A stretch of 40,068 bases of DNA from Thermoplasmatota archaeon (GTDB lineage: Archaea > Thermoplasmatota > Penumbrarchaeia > Penumbrarchaeales > Penumbrarchaeaceae): the NCBI GenBank assembly GCA_016928095.1, contig JAFGLL010000039.1, positions 1 through 40,068 on the forward strand. The letters run 5' to 3'. A program made the position numbers and the translations under genes. The notes under the pieces were generated by a model. It did not search any database. It was not told the DNA's origin and saw only the letters and a list, made by a program, of their open reading frames with translations. Positions 1-7,555 of this stretch are shown here, piece by piece (within the stretch, counting starts at the first letter, position 1; each line of letters starts with the position of its first letter).

Positions 1-38
1 ATATCCGGTTTTGGTATCTCCGCATCCTTCGGTTCCAA
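1..38 (-). CDS. N-terminus of an unknown protein, cut by the window edge
   Basis: A TTG codon at 38-36 opens a frame reading MEPKDAEIPKPD to the edge. It is preceded by AAGGAGTGAT, a good ribosome binding site that overlaps the stop of the next gene upstream on the minus strand (stop at 43-45). The close spacing suggests co-transcription and translational coupling. Only 12 residues are visible, so no function can be given. Confidence 0.45.
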   Translation of the reverse strand, partial: MEPKDAEIPKPD

Positions 39-42
39 CGGA

Positions 43-978
43 TCACTCCTTTTCAAGCGCCTTCATGAACTCGATCTGCTGTTTCTTGATATATTTTAAC
101 TTCTTTTTCCAGTAGAGGTCTTCCTTTCTCATCATGAAGTACATGATGGATGTTATTATCAATACGACCCAGGGGAACAGTAGCAGCACCCCAAGCATCA
201 CCAATATCATCGCGAACAGCAGATTGATCGTGGCCAGCAGGAATGAGAACGCCAGCATTGTGAGCAGCAGGGACGATATGACCAGAAGATAGGCCATTCT
301 TCTCCTTGTCCATGATTCCGATCTCTCGATCAGCTGAAGGAGAGTTTCGGTGGTGGAAACCTTTTTCTTGATCTTCTTGGTCTTCATATACGCCCGGAGG
401 GAGACCTCGATGATCACGATCGCTATTATCAGTATCAGAGAGGGAAGGCAGAACCCTGCGAATGTAATTATGTACCCGAAATCAATATCGATATTCAGGT
501 CCTCCCCTCCGAAAATGAGATCGAGGTCATTGTAGTCTTCCCAGTATAAACTCCCGTTTCCCAGCATCAGCGGTGTGGTTATGTGGAGCGTGATTTTTCC
601 TATGTCCTTTCCGGTGAGATCCACACCCCGGGAACCGATCTCAAGTGTCCTGTTGTCGTTCGTCCACACATGTGAATAGGGGAATCGGCTGTTCGATAAA
701 AGCCACGAATCCCCTATATGAACGACCTCTATATGCATCTCCGCAAACGAGGTATCCAATGGCTTGGGGAATGTCAGCCATATCGTGAATTCCGATAGAT
801 ATCCTTTAACATCGAACGAGAACTCGCATTCCGTCTCGATCTCCCTTTCGGGATGCTCGCCAGAAGCCTTGACAAAGGGTGTGGTTCCGATCAGTATGAT
901 CGATAGAAGAACGATGGAGGCCGTAAAGAACACACTTGTCCATCTTCTCTTCCTAACGGGCTTTTTTTCTGGATGCAT
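43..978 (-). CDS. Membrane protein with an extracytoplasmic domain, unknown function
   Basis: The start chosen is the ATG at 978, which follows GGTGATCAA and gives 311 residues. The open frame runs further upstream, to 1104, but that part passes through AT-rich promoter-like sequence. A basic N-terminus (KKPVRKRRW) leads into a signal-anchor helix at about 13-38. A predicted beta-rich ectodomain of about 140 residues follows, then a membrane helix near residues 170-195 (FGYIITFAGFCLPSLILI), a short basic loop (KTKKIKKK) and two closely spaced helices near 225-280. The tail is basic and ends in LEKE. No family was recognised. The next gene begins five bases after the stop. Confidence 0.75.
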   Translation of the reverse strand: MHPEKKPVRKRRWTSVFFTASIVLLSIILIGTTPFVKASGEHPEREIETECEFSFDVKGYLSEFTIWLTFPKPLDTSFAEMHIEVVHIGDSWLLSNSRFPYSHVWTNDNRTLEIGSRGVDLTGKDIGKITLHITTPLMLGNGSLYWEDYNDLDLIFGGEDLNIDIDFGYIITFAGFCLPSLILIIAIVIIEVSLRAYMKTKKIKKKVSTTETLLQLIERSESWTRRRMAYLLVISSLLLTMLAFSFLLATINLLFAMILVMLGVLLLFPWVVLIITSIMYFMMRKEDLYWKKKLKYIKKQQIEFMKALEKE

Positions 979-1111
979 TTGATCACCGGTCACATCATCT
1001 CTGAAGATACATGCAGACGGTAATTTAAGGGACTTGCTTACCGCTGATGAGGAAATTATATATATTGAATTTTTGGGAGTACTATCTGCCATTATCATCA
1101 ACAACCATCAT

Positions 1112-1249
1112 CTAGGCGCATGCTTGCGCGGGTCGGTCGATGTAGCATCTCGAGAGGGCAGGACCGTACTTGAATACGGACCTGTAGGCATTCAACCAGA
1201 CGATCTCGTTCTCAGGCAGATTTCCGTTGTGGATCATTTTTGTGTTCAT
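1112..1249 (-). CDS. Small ORF of 45 codons, unknown
   Basis: The frame begins MNTKMIHNGNLPENEIVWLN and ends RPAQACA. The ATG follows TGGTGATAAAAA, a GGTGAT ribosome binding site at normal spacing, and a TATA-like TTTTATATC lies about 30 bases upstream on the minus strand. Codon choice (ATC, AAG, AGG, GTC, GAG) matches neighbouring genes. It is either a genuine small protein or the N-terminal stub of a decayed gene; the adjacent 1.4-2.3 kb stretch holds other remnants. No homolog is recognised. Confidence 0.45.
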   Translation of the reverse strand: MNTKMIHNGNLPENEIVWLNAYRSVFKYGPALSRCYIDRPAQACA

Positions 1250-1712
1250 TTTTTATCACCATATCACCCATTGCAGGGGATATAAAAGGCCGAACCTCCG
1301 CGCGGATAAGTCATGAAGATGAGTTATGTTTAAATAATAGAAAAATGCGAAATTTGACAACAATATACAAAAACAATGAAATAAATACAATAAATACCAA
1401 GATAATTGTCAAGTATAATGATGGTCAGTGATCCACCCGATGAACTTCAAGAACGATCGTCCGTACGATCACGGAACCGTATCCTGACGATGATCGGGCA
1501 GCCTATCCTCAGGTTCATCCTCGAAACGATCTTTTATGGGATCTGGATGTCTCCACCGTCATCCGCTATCTTCCTCATGGGGGCCGCGATCTCGCCCGAC
1601 GGATCATACTCTCCCCTTGTGGAGGTCTCTATGAGGACAGTCCTTCTCTTGATCTCGCGCGGCAGCTTCCAGATGTATCACGTCCAGCTGATCCTGGTTT
1701 AATGGGAGCGGT

Positions 1713-1913
1713 GTGATGGGCGGGATCGGTGTGATGAACATCTTCCTATATTTCGTGAAGAACCCTGCGGAAAACATACAGAAGTACATCGGGAACCTTG
1801 CACAGGTGGAGACAGCCTTCCTTGGTTTTGTCGATATGATGGACAGGTCCGACAGTGTCGAGGTGAAGAACCGGGGTGACCTACTGAGGGTCGAGGCATT
1901 GATAGGTTCATGA
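1713..1913 (+). CDS. Possible 66-residue small protein or gene remnant
   Basis: The frame begins MMGGIGVMNIFLYFVKNP and ends with LLRVEALIGS. The start is preceded by GCGGTG, and a second in-frame ATG (MNIFLYF) follows ATCGGTGTG, so either could be used. Codons such as AAG, ATC, GAG and AGG look native. It sits among broken fragments and no family is recognised, so it may be the tail of a lost gene. Confidence 0.25.
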   Translation: MMGGIGVMNIFLYFVKNPAENIQKYIGNLAQVETAFLGFVDMMDRSDSVEVKNRGDLLRVEALIGS

Positions 1914-1951
1914 ACATTGGTATCGATCGCTGTCCAGATAAGTTGACGGTT

Positions 1952-2080
1952 CTACGGACACTCCTTAAATAATGGCCCGGAAGGTTTTTCAGGGACCACC
2001 TTCAAGGCCCGGGCGATATCCTCAAGGGTGACGAGGCGGGATATTTCGATCAGTAGTAATTTTGTATCAGCGGATAGTAG
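1952..2080 (-). pseudogene. Coding remnant with helix-turn-helix-like sequence
   Basis: An open frame of 42 codons reads LLSADTKLLLIEISRLVTLE, followed by DIARALKVVPEKPSGPLFKECP and a TAG stop. It has no ATG, GTG or TTG start. The VTLEDIARALKVV segment resembles the first two helices of a DNA-binding HTH, but that is a weak impression. It overlaps the end of the NosD-like fragment in another frame, which fits a decayed locus. Confidence 0.3.
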
Positions 2081-2295
2081 TCAACATTGGCGTTAGGGAG
2101 ATCGTTTTTCCCTATTCCGTCGTCATCGGTGTCCTCTCCCCCGTGATCGGACCAGTAGTTGCCTTTTCCTTCATCGTTGTCCCAGGTGCTGTCCGAAGGT
2201 TCGGCCATAGAGCATTTCGGGTCTGTCATGTGGGATGAATGATGGGAGAAAGTGATCTGCGAAAAGATATCCGTACCTTGCAGTCCCCCGATCAT
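2050..2295 (-). pseudogene. Detached C-terminus of a NosD-type beta-helix protein
   Basis: The open frame includes STWDNDEGKGNYWSDHGGED, then TDDDGIGKNDLPNANVDYYPLIQ. This W-D-x-x-x-x-GNYWSD...DxDxDGIG...YPL pattern is the characteristic C-terminal end of NosD/periplasmic copper-binding-type right-handed beta-helix repeats. The intact protein at 23310-26666 has the same signature (WDIDGKGNYWSDH...DGI...YPL). Here no beta-helix coils precede it; the roughly 30 upstream residues are unrelated. It is read as the remnant of a deleted surface-protein gene rather than a working 81-residue protein. Confidence 0.65.
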
Positions 2296-2298
2296 GCA

Positions 2299-2400
2299 TT
2301 TTAAAGGATAACTATATGTAGGGGAACCACCTCGCAGGGTCGCTCTGAGCTTGAAATTCGGTGGTTCTTACCCCTGAGATCAGGCGAAGGGGGTACTCGA
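2299..2400 (+). promoter_or_regulatory. Promoter and structured leader of the RRM gene
   Basis: A TATA-like TTTTAAAG/AACTATATG stretch lies at 2299-2317. The following leader contains a long hairpin: GGGGAACCACC at 2321-2331 pairs with GGTGGTTC at 2360-2367 and CCCC at 2371-2374, with TTA bulged. The ribosome binding site GGGGGT (2390-2394) lies just downstream. A structured leader before an RNA-binding-protein gene suggests autoregulation or temperature-dependent translation, which is inference. Confidence 0.45.
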
Positions 2401-2667
2401 ATGAACATATACATAGGAAATCTCTCGTACGATGCGGGGGAAGATGATATCAGGAAGGTTTTTGAAGAATTCGGTTCCGTCGACACCGTGAAGATCGTCA
2501 TGGACAAGTTCACCAACAGGTCCAAGGGCTTCGGTTTCGTGGAAATGAACAACGATGACGAGGCAAAGAAGGCCATCTCCCAGCTCGATGGTAAGGACCA
2601 TCTCGGCAGGGCACTCAAGGTCAATCCCGCCCGCCCCAAAGAAGAGAGAAGGCCCAGGTCCTGGTGA
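2401..2667 (+). CDS. RRM-domain RNA-binding protein
   Basis: This 88-residue protein is a single RNA recognition motif. RNP2 is IYIGNL at residues 3-8 and RNP1 is KGFGFVEM at 42-49, with the expected aromatic positions for stacking on RNA bases. A short basic tail (RPKEERRPRSW) follows. It resembles the small cold-induced RRM proteins known from bacteria, such as cyanobacterial Rbp. Such proteins are patchily distributed in archaea, so transfer is possible, though codon use looks native. The start follows AGGGGGTACTCGA. It is monocistronic: its own promoter, a hairpin leader and a terminator at 2697-2729. The likely role is RNA binding or chaperoning under stress. Confidence 0.9.
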   Translation: MNIYIGNLSYDAGEDDIRKVFEEFGSVDTVKIVMDKFTNRSKGFGFVEMNNDDEAKKAISQLDGKDHLGRALKVNPARPKEERRPRSW

Positions 2668-2696
2668 TCTGCCCACATAATTCCCGATTAGGGAGG

Positions 2697-2729
2697 GGTC
2701 CAACCCCCAGGGTTGGATCCATTTTTTTT
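2697..2729 (+). terminator. Hairpin plus T-tract terminator of the RRM gene
   Basis: GGTCCAACCC (2697-2706) pairs with GGGTTGGATCC (2710-2720) with one bulge, and is followed immediately by ATTTTTTTT. It lies about 30 bases after the RRM stop codon. Confidence 0.8.
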
Positions 2730-2863
2730 AGAATACTTAATGGTCATTCTATCTGTTAGCATTACAGGTGTATCCTTTCATCAACCTATCACTGAACCTG
2801 CATTTTTGGAAGGTAACGAGGACCGAACGAACAGCTCATTGATGGTCTACGTTCTGATGATCA

Positions 2864-3958
2864 TCATTTCCTCTTGGGGAACGGGATGGAATTCTTTATA
2901 TCAAAATCGAGGTCCGATCCGGTGAGGGGAAGCTCCACCGGCCTTTTCTCCAGCGCGGAAATATGGGCGGCCTGCATGACCTCCACCGTGAGCCTGCCTT
3001 CGGCAGCAGAGACCTTGGCCTCCTTCCCGTCCCTCAGGACCTCGATGACGTTCTGCAGGACCTTGTCATGGTTAGACATCGACCCCTGATATCCTCCCTT
3101 GTAAGTGTTCGGAGGCCCTCCAGGTGGGATCTCCGGCCTCTCGACCCCTTCCACGTTCCACTCCGAGAGCTCGTTCAGGTACTTCCCCCCCACCTTCACG
3201 GATCCCTTCGTACCGAGAACGGTAATGGACCCCTCCAGGTTCTTCTGGAACGTTGCTGTGGTGTAGTTCATGACAGCGATCGAACCATCCTCGAACACGA
3301 CCTTGATGGCGCCCAGGTCCTCCGTCTCGATGTAGGGGTGCTCCACGTTCTTCATGGTAGCCTCCACCCGCACAGGTCTCTTCGACACCCACAGTATCAG
3401 GTCCACGAAATGTGAGCTCTGGGTGAAGAGCGCGCCGCCATCGAGTGCCAGGGTCCCTCTCCACCTCTCATCATCGTAGTATGACCTCTTCCTGTTCCAG
3501 AAGACATCCGATATGATGAGGAACAATGCCCCGAGCTTTCCCATGTCAAGTACCTCTTTGAGGGCAGCCACGGGAGGGTTGTAGCGGTTCTGCTTCACAA
3601 GGAAATATCTCATCTTTGTCCGTTCCTGCACCTCTATTATCCTGTCGGCCTCACCAAGGTTCAATGCCATGGGTTTCTCCGAGATAGCGTTCTTCCCAGC
3701 CTCCATGGCCGCTATGGACATATCCGCGTGAAGTCCGGACGGGGTGCATATATCCACCACATCCACCTCAGGGTCCCCCAGAACATCCAAGAACGAGGTC
3801 ACGAAACGGCAGCCTGCTTCCTCCCCTCCTTCTCTGGCTCTATCCTCGTTCTCGTCACATATGAGTGTTATCTTGGCCCCCTCAAGCTCCTTGAGGAACT
3901 TGACATGCCTGCTCCCGATGTTCCCGTAACCCACCACTGCGAAACGGATGCTGTCCAT
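2864..3958 (-). CDS. Gfo/Idh/MocA-family sugar dehydrogenase (WlbA-like)
   Basis: The N-terminus is a Rossmann fold with IRFAVVGYGNIGSRHVK (Gly10, Gly12, Gly15). The family catalytic motif EKP is at residues 94-96, and a C-terminal alpha/beta domain carries GGALFTQSSHFVDL. Length (364 residues) is typical of NAD(P)-dependent Gfo/Idh enzymes, which oxidise a hydroxyl of a nucleotide sugar or inositol. In this operon, with a DegT aminotransferase and a hexapeptide acetyltransferase, a WlbA/WbpB role is likely: 3-oxidation of UDP-N-acetylglucosaminuronate. The start chosen is MDSIRF at 3958; an earlier ATG at 4006 overlaps the preceding stop as ATGA but adds 16 atypical residues. It is the last gene of the cassette. 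Confidence 0.85.
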   Translation of the reverse strand: MDSIRFAVVGYGNIGSRHVKFLKELEGAKITLICDENEDRAREGGEEAGCRFVTSFLDVLGDPEVDVVDICTPSGLHADMSIAAMEAGKNAISEKPMALNLGEADRIIEVQERTKMRYFLVKQNRYNPPVAALKEVLDMGKLGALFLIISDVFWNRKRSYYDDERWRGTLALDGGALFTQSSHFVDLILWVSKRPVRVEATMKNVEHPYIETEDLGAIKVVFEDGSIAVMNYTTATFQKNLEGSITVLGTKGSVKVGGKYLNELSEWNVEGVERPEIPPGGPPNTYKGGYQGSMSNHDKVLQNVIEVLRDGKEAKVSAAEGRLTVEVMQAAHISALEKRPVELPLTGSDLDFDIKNSIPFPKRK

Positions 3959-4002
3959 GTTCTTTCCCGTGGGTTGAAGGATGGCGCCGTATAAAAAAAC
4001 AT

Positions 4003-5172
4003 TCATGGATACAGGCTCAGAAGCTTTTTCGCCTCTACCTCAACGGAAAGCTCCTTTTCGACCGCTTTTCGACCTCTCTTACCCATCTCCTTTCTCCTAT
4101 GAGGATCATCGAGTAGCTCCGAGATCGTCCTGGCTATGGCTGAAGTGTCCTGCTTCACATAGACCCCGTTGTCCCATTTCAGAAGGTCCTTCATATTGGG
4201 CTCGTCGAAAAGGACGAGCGGAAGACGGCATCCCATCGCTTCCCTGATGGTTATCGATGCCTTTCCCCAGAGTCCAATGTCAGCGGCGCAGTAAAGGTCG
4301 GCAAGCTCATCCGACCTCTTGAAGCCCAGGAACCGGACCCCGGGTCCGGAGTCCTTCCTCAACTTCCGGAGATAGTCCTCGTCACCCTGCCCGACCACGA
4401 GGAGGGTCACATCGTCCCGCTTCATGACGTTCACGGAACCTATGAAATGCTCCAGCCTCTTTGCTCTGTCCAGCCTTCCCGCCGTTATCAGCAGGAATTC
4501 ATCCGGACCGATGCCCAACTCTTCCCTTGCCCGCTCTCTGGCCTTTATCCTGAATGAGAACTTCCTGTGATCGATACCCAGAGGTATCAGGTGTGCTTTA
4601 TGAAAGTGATAGAAACTTTTCAGGAAATCATCGGTCTCCTCACATATCGCCACTACCTCGTCCGCCTCCTTCAGGGAGCGTCTTGCAACAGGGGCCCTGA
4701 AAAGCCTGTATTCCTTGTCCAGAAGGAAGTTCTTGAAGGTCCTGGATCGATCATACGTCGTGGAGTATCCATGCTCGTCCATGACGAGTCTGTATCCCAG
4801 CTTATCCTTTGCCCTGGAGGCGCATCGTGTCCCCCATGTCCATAGATTATGTGCATGGACCACATCGGGCTTTATCTCGGCAAGCTTCTCCTCAACATCT
4901 TTGTACACTATCATATCATATAGTAACTCGTGGGAGGTTCTCAACCTGTGTACAATGAATCCCTCCATCTTCTCCTCACCGACCGGACGTTTCCGGTCCC
5001 TGAAAGGAGATCCGATGTCCGATAGCATCTTCTCGACGTTGCGGAAGGGGAATATCCTGTCCGATGTCACCACGTGGACCTCGTGGCCGAGAGCGGCCTG
5101 CTCCCTTGCAGAGTAATATTCCTCATACCCGAACTCGGGCTGGAAATAAGATACCACGTGAGCTATCCTCAA
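4003..5172 (-). CDS. GT4-family glycosyltransferase
   Basis: The protein starts MRIAHVVSYFQPEFGYEEYY and continues SAREQAALGHEVHVVTSD, the usual GT-B N-terminal pattern of PimA-like retaining transferases. A C-terminal Rossmann domain carries AGRLDRAKRLEHF and the E-x7-E region (ITIREAMGCRLPLVLFDEP) that contacts the nucleotide-sugar donor. It has 389 residues and no membrane helix. The start codon is TTG at 5172, preceded by GAGGTG six bases upstream; the in-frame codon before it is a stop region, so no earlier start is available. It lies 12 bases after the aminotransferase stop. The likely role is adding one sugar to a lipid-linked surface glycan; donor and acceptor are unknown. Confidence 0.85.
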   Translation of the reverse strand: MRIAHVVSYFQPEFGYEEYYSAREQAALGHEVHVVTSDRIFPFRNVEKMLSDIGSPFRDRKRPVGEEKMEGFIVHRLRTSHELLYDMIVYKDVEEKLAEIKPDVVHAHNLWTWGTRCASRAKDKLGYRLVMDEHGYSTTYDRSRTFKNFLLDKEYRLFRAPVARRSLKEADEVVAICEETDDFLKSFYHFHKAHLIPLGIDHRKFSFRIKARERAREELGIGPDEFLLITAGRLDRAKRLEHFIGSVNVMKRDDVTLLVVGQGDEDYLRKLRKDSGPGVRFLGFKRSDELADLYCAADIGLWGKASITIREAMGCRLPLVLFDEPNMKDLLKWDNGVYVKQDTSAIARTISELLDDPHRRKEMGKRGRKAVEKELSVEVEAKKLLSLYP

Positions 5173-5184
5173 CCACTACACCTC

Positions 5185-6267
5185 TCAGGGTCTGAAACCT
5201 CTCACAGATCCGATAATATACTTGAGCTCCTCCTCTGTGAGCAGAGGATGGATCGGCAGAGAGAGTATCTCCTCAACGGTCCTCTCGGTGACAGGCAGGT
5301 CCCACGCTCCTTTGAAATACGGCATCTTGTGGGCCGGGACCCTGTAATGGACCCCTGTGGAGATGCCTCTGGATGAAAGATGCTCCGCCAGTCGGTCCCT
5401 GTCCTGAAGTCTGATCACATAGAGATAGTACACATGACGGGCCCAATCCATCTCCACAGGTGTCGTGAGCCAATCCAGGCCTTCGAGCTCCTCATTGTAT
5501 ATCCTTGCTATCTCCCGTCTCCTGTCTATCCACTTGTTCATGTGGCTCATCTGCACGACACCCACGGCCGCCTGGATCTCCGGAAGCCTGAAATTGAACC
5601 CGGGCATGGATGATACGTCCCTTTCCCCCTCGTAACGACCATGGTTCCTCAGAGCCTTTAAAAGATCCGACAGTTCCGGGTCCCCACAGGTTATCATCCC
5701 TCCTTCACCGGCAACGGTGACGACCTTTGAAGGGAAGAATGAATAACATGTCATGTCGCCCAAAACGCCCACATCCGCTCCCCTGAACCTTGCACCGTGA
5801 GCCTGTGCGGCATCCCCTATCAGGGCGATCTCCTTTTCGACCGCAAGCTCCTCCAGAACATCCATCCTCGCAGGATGGCCGTAGATGTGTACGGGCAGTA
5901 TCGCAGCGGTCCTATCGTTGATCGCCAGCCTTGCGGCATCCACATCCATGGTAAACGTTTCCCGATCTATATCGACGAACCTCGGGACAGCTCCGAAGTG
6001 CTGGAACCCGTTGATGCTGGCTATGAAAGTATGGGAAGGGACGATCACCTCGTCGCCTTTCCCTATTCCCAGAGCCCTGAAGGCCAGCATGAGCGCTGTT
6101 GATCCGGAGGAACAGCTGACAGAGAACGGAGCTCCGATGAGCTCGGAGAAAATGTTCTCGAGCTCATCGGCTTTGGGTCCCTTGACGTAACGACCGCTCT
6201 CGAGAACTTCCAAGACAGCTTTTCTAGTATCGTCGTCGACGAACATCCTGTTCAGCGGAACTTTCAT
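5185..6267 (-). CDS. DegT/DnrJ/EryC1/StrS sugar aminotransferase (WlbC-like)
   Basis: This is a PLP-dependent fold-type I aminotransferase of 360 residues acting on nucleotide 3- or 4-keto sugars. The PLP-binding GDAAQAHGA is near residues 151-158, and the Schiff-base lysine is in CYSFFPSKVVTVAGEGG (about Lys181). GVHYRVPAHKMPYF near the C-terminus is the family substrate loop. The start is ATG at 6267, overlapping the preceding stop as ATGA, with GGAGG nine bases upstream; the in-frame ATG at 6276 touches that site and is too close. Beside the Gfo/Idh and acyltransferase genes it is best read as the WlbC/WbpE step, making a 3-amino sugar. Confidence 0.87.
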   Translation of the reverse strand: MKVPLNRMFVDDDTRKAVLEVLESGRYVKGPKADELENIFSELIGAPFSVSCSSGSTALMLAFRALGIGKGDEVIVPSHTFIASINGFQHFGAVPRFVDIDRETFTMDVDAARLAINDRTAAILPVHIYGHPARMDVLEELAVEKEIALIGDAAQAHGARFRGADVGVLGDMTCYSFFPSKVVTVAGEGGMITCGDPELSDLLKALRNHGRYEGERDVSSMPGFNFRLPEIQAAVGVVQMSHMNKWIDRRREIARIYNEELEGLDWLTTPVEMDWARHVYYLYVIRLQDRDRLAEHLSSRGISTGVHYRVPAHKMPYFKGAWDLPVTERTVEEILSLPIHPLLTEEELKYIIGSVRGFRP

Positions 6268-6830
6268 TCGAACCATTCCTCCCTGATATCATCCACATGC
6301 ACGAAGATGACGCCCGCGGATCCCGCGCATCTTCTATCGATATCGGAATTACCTATAAAAACCGCTTCCCCCGGACCCTTCCCGTGGGCTTTCAATATCA
6401 GTTCCAGTCCCTGAGGGTCCGGTTTCGGGCTTTCAATGTTCTCTATACCGATAATAGGATAGAAACCCCAGTGACCAAGGACCTTTTCGAGGGTATTGCG
6501 GGAGTTCAGGGAGAGCACCGCGGTCGGTAATGACCTGGACAACCTCCATCTTGCTGCTTTCACACCTCCGGGTACCATCGAGATGTCCAACAGGCATTCC
6601 TCCTCCATCTCGGCCTGTGCTTCCACGAGCCTCTCCTTGGCCCGATAGACCTTTTCAGACCAGAGGTAGGCCTCCACCAGGGACCGGAAGATCCCAACAT
6701 GGCCGTATTCCCTGGAGATCCAGGAGAGCCTCTCATATACTTTTTCCCAGTCAACGTTCAGTCGAAAGAGGGTCCCATCCAGATCGAAGACCGCAACGGC
6801 CGCTCCCTTGATCGCCTCCTCAGGACCCAT
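6264..6830 (-). CDS. HAD-superfamily phosphatase
   Basis: The protein carries the HAD motif I nucleophile in VAVFDLDGTLF. A small cap region follows (residues about 30-80), then TAVLSLNSRNTLEK (motif II), a Lys-Pro in IESPKPDP (motif III) and VFIGNSDIDRRCAG (motif IV). At 188 residues it is like phosphoglycolate-phosphatase-type C1 HADs. The ATG at 6830 follows GGTGGAAG; a GTG at 6842 would add four residues. It lies between the acyltransferase and aminotransferase genes and overlaps the latter by four bases, so it is part of the cassette. A sugar-phosphate or lipid-phosphate substrate is inferred. HAD genes are not standard members of the Wlb pathway. Confidence 0.8.
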   Translation of the reverse strand: MGPEEAIKGAAVAVFDLDGTLFRLNVDWEKVYERLSWISREYGHVGIFRSLVEAYLWSEKVYRAKERLVEAQAEMEEECLLDISMVPGGVKAARWRLSRSLPTAVLSLNSRNTLEKVLGHWGFYPIIGIENIESPKPDPQGLELILKAHGKGPGEAVFIGNSDIDRRCAGSAGVIFVHVDDIREEWFE

Positions 6831-6845
6831 GTCGTCTTCCACCGA

Positions 6846-7541
6846 TCATATCTCCTTGATGGAACCCGAACCTTCCCTGTACTTCTTCCCGCAGTCGCTG
6901 CAGTAATGTTCTTTGCCAGCTGGTTTGAGGGGAAGTCCGCAGGAGCATACCCATCCTATCCTTCTGGCAGGGTTCCCAAGGTAAAGCCCCTGGGGGACCG
7001 TGTCCCTGACGACAAGGGCTCCGGCCCCGATCAGGCACCCTTCCCCTATTTTGACGCCTGGCAGTATGGTCGAGTTCGCCCCGACCTTTGCATTCTTGCC
7101 GATGGTAGGACCTTGCAGCTGGACCTTGGTGAGCCTGGTCTTTGGATATCTTGCATTGGTGAGGACAACGTTCGGGCCGAGCCAGCAGCCCTCCTCCAGT
7201 AAAGAGTACTCCGGGACGAAAACCTGGGAATGTATCCTCACGCCATTTTCGACCTTTATGTGATGCTCGAGGATGGAGAGTGTACCGATGCTCACGTCGT
7301 CCCCGATCTCGTTGGACTCCCGTATATTTGCCTTGTTACCGGTCTGGAAACGGTCTCCGATGGTATTTCCCGCATAGATCACGGTATGTGACCTTATGAC
7401 CGCCCGGTCCCCTATGATGGTCGGCGGATGCGGCTCGTCAACTCTAGATCGAGCTCCGATCACGACGAAATCCTCGACGATGCAGTCAGAACCAAGCTCG
7501 ACGTTCTCATGGACCAGGGCTGTCCTGCTGATATTGTTCAT
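6846..7541 (-). CDS. Left-handed beta-helix acyltransferase with C-terminal zinc ribbon (WlbB-like)
   Basis: Hexapeptide repeats run from about residue 10 to 185 (for example VELGSDCIVEDFVVIG, TIGKNAKVGANSTILPGVKIG), ending in the typical LYLGNPARRIGW. A Cys4 zinc-ribbon tail follows (CSC near 200 and CSDC near 215-218), a known extension in some archaeal and bacterial relatives. Relatives WlbB/WbpD transfer acetyl from acetyl-CoA to a 3-amino nucleotide sugar. GGGTGAT precedes two adjacent ATG codons (7544 and 7541), and the second gives the better spacing. It begins 12 bases after the glycosyltransferase upstream. The adjoining dehydrogenase and aminotransferase support this role. Confidence 0.85.
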   Translation of the reverse strand: MNNISRTALVHENVELGSDCIVEDFVVIGARSRVDEPHPPTIIGDRAVIRSHTVIYAGNTIGDRFQTGNKANIRESNEIGDDVSIGTLSILEHHIKVENGVRIHSQVFVPEYSLLEEGCWLGPNVVLTNARYPKTRLTKVQLQGPTIGKNAKVGANSTILPGVKIGEGCLIGAGALVVRDTVPQGLYLGNPARRIGWVCSCGLPLKPAGKEHYCSDCGKKYREGSGSIKEI

Positions 7542-7555
7542 CATATCACCCTTCT

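Larger units (their letters stand above)
1250..2298. other. Gene-poor, decayed stretch with coding remnants
   Basis: No intact gene of normal size is present. The left part (about 1310-1410) is AT-rich. Minus-strand bases 1534-1677 hold 47 open codons with native-looking usage (YIWKLPREIKRRTVLIET onward) but no upstream start and a stop on each side. Plus-strand 1713-1913 is an open frame ending MMDRSDSVEVKNRGDLLRVEALIGS-like sequence, also of native codon style. Minus-strand fragments at 1952-2080 and 2050-2295 are listed separately. The mixture of strands and frames suggests decay of several genes. Confidence 0.5.

Noticed and set aside
2301-2678. 125-codon minus-strand frame opposite the RRM gene
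   Set aside because: It is antisense to a clear RRM gene with RNP1 and RNP2 motifs; the protein is Ser/Leu/Pro-rich without any recognisable motif.
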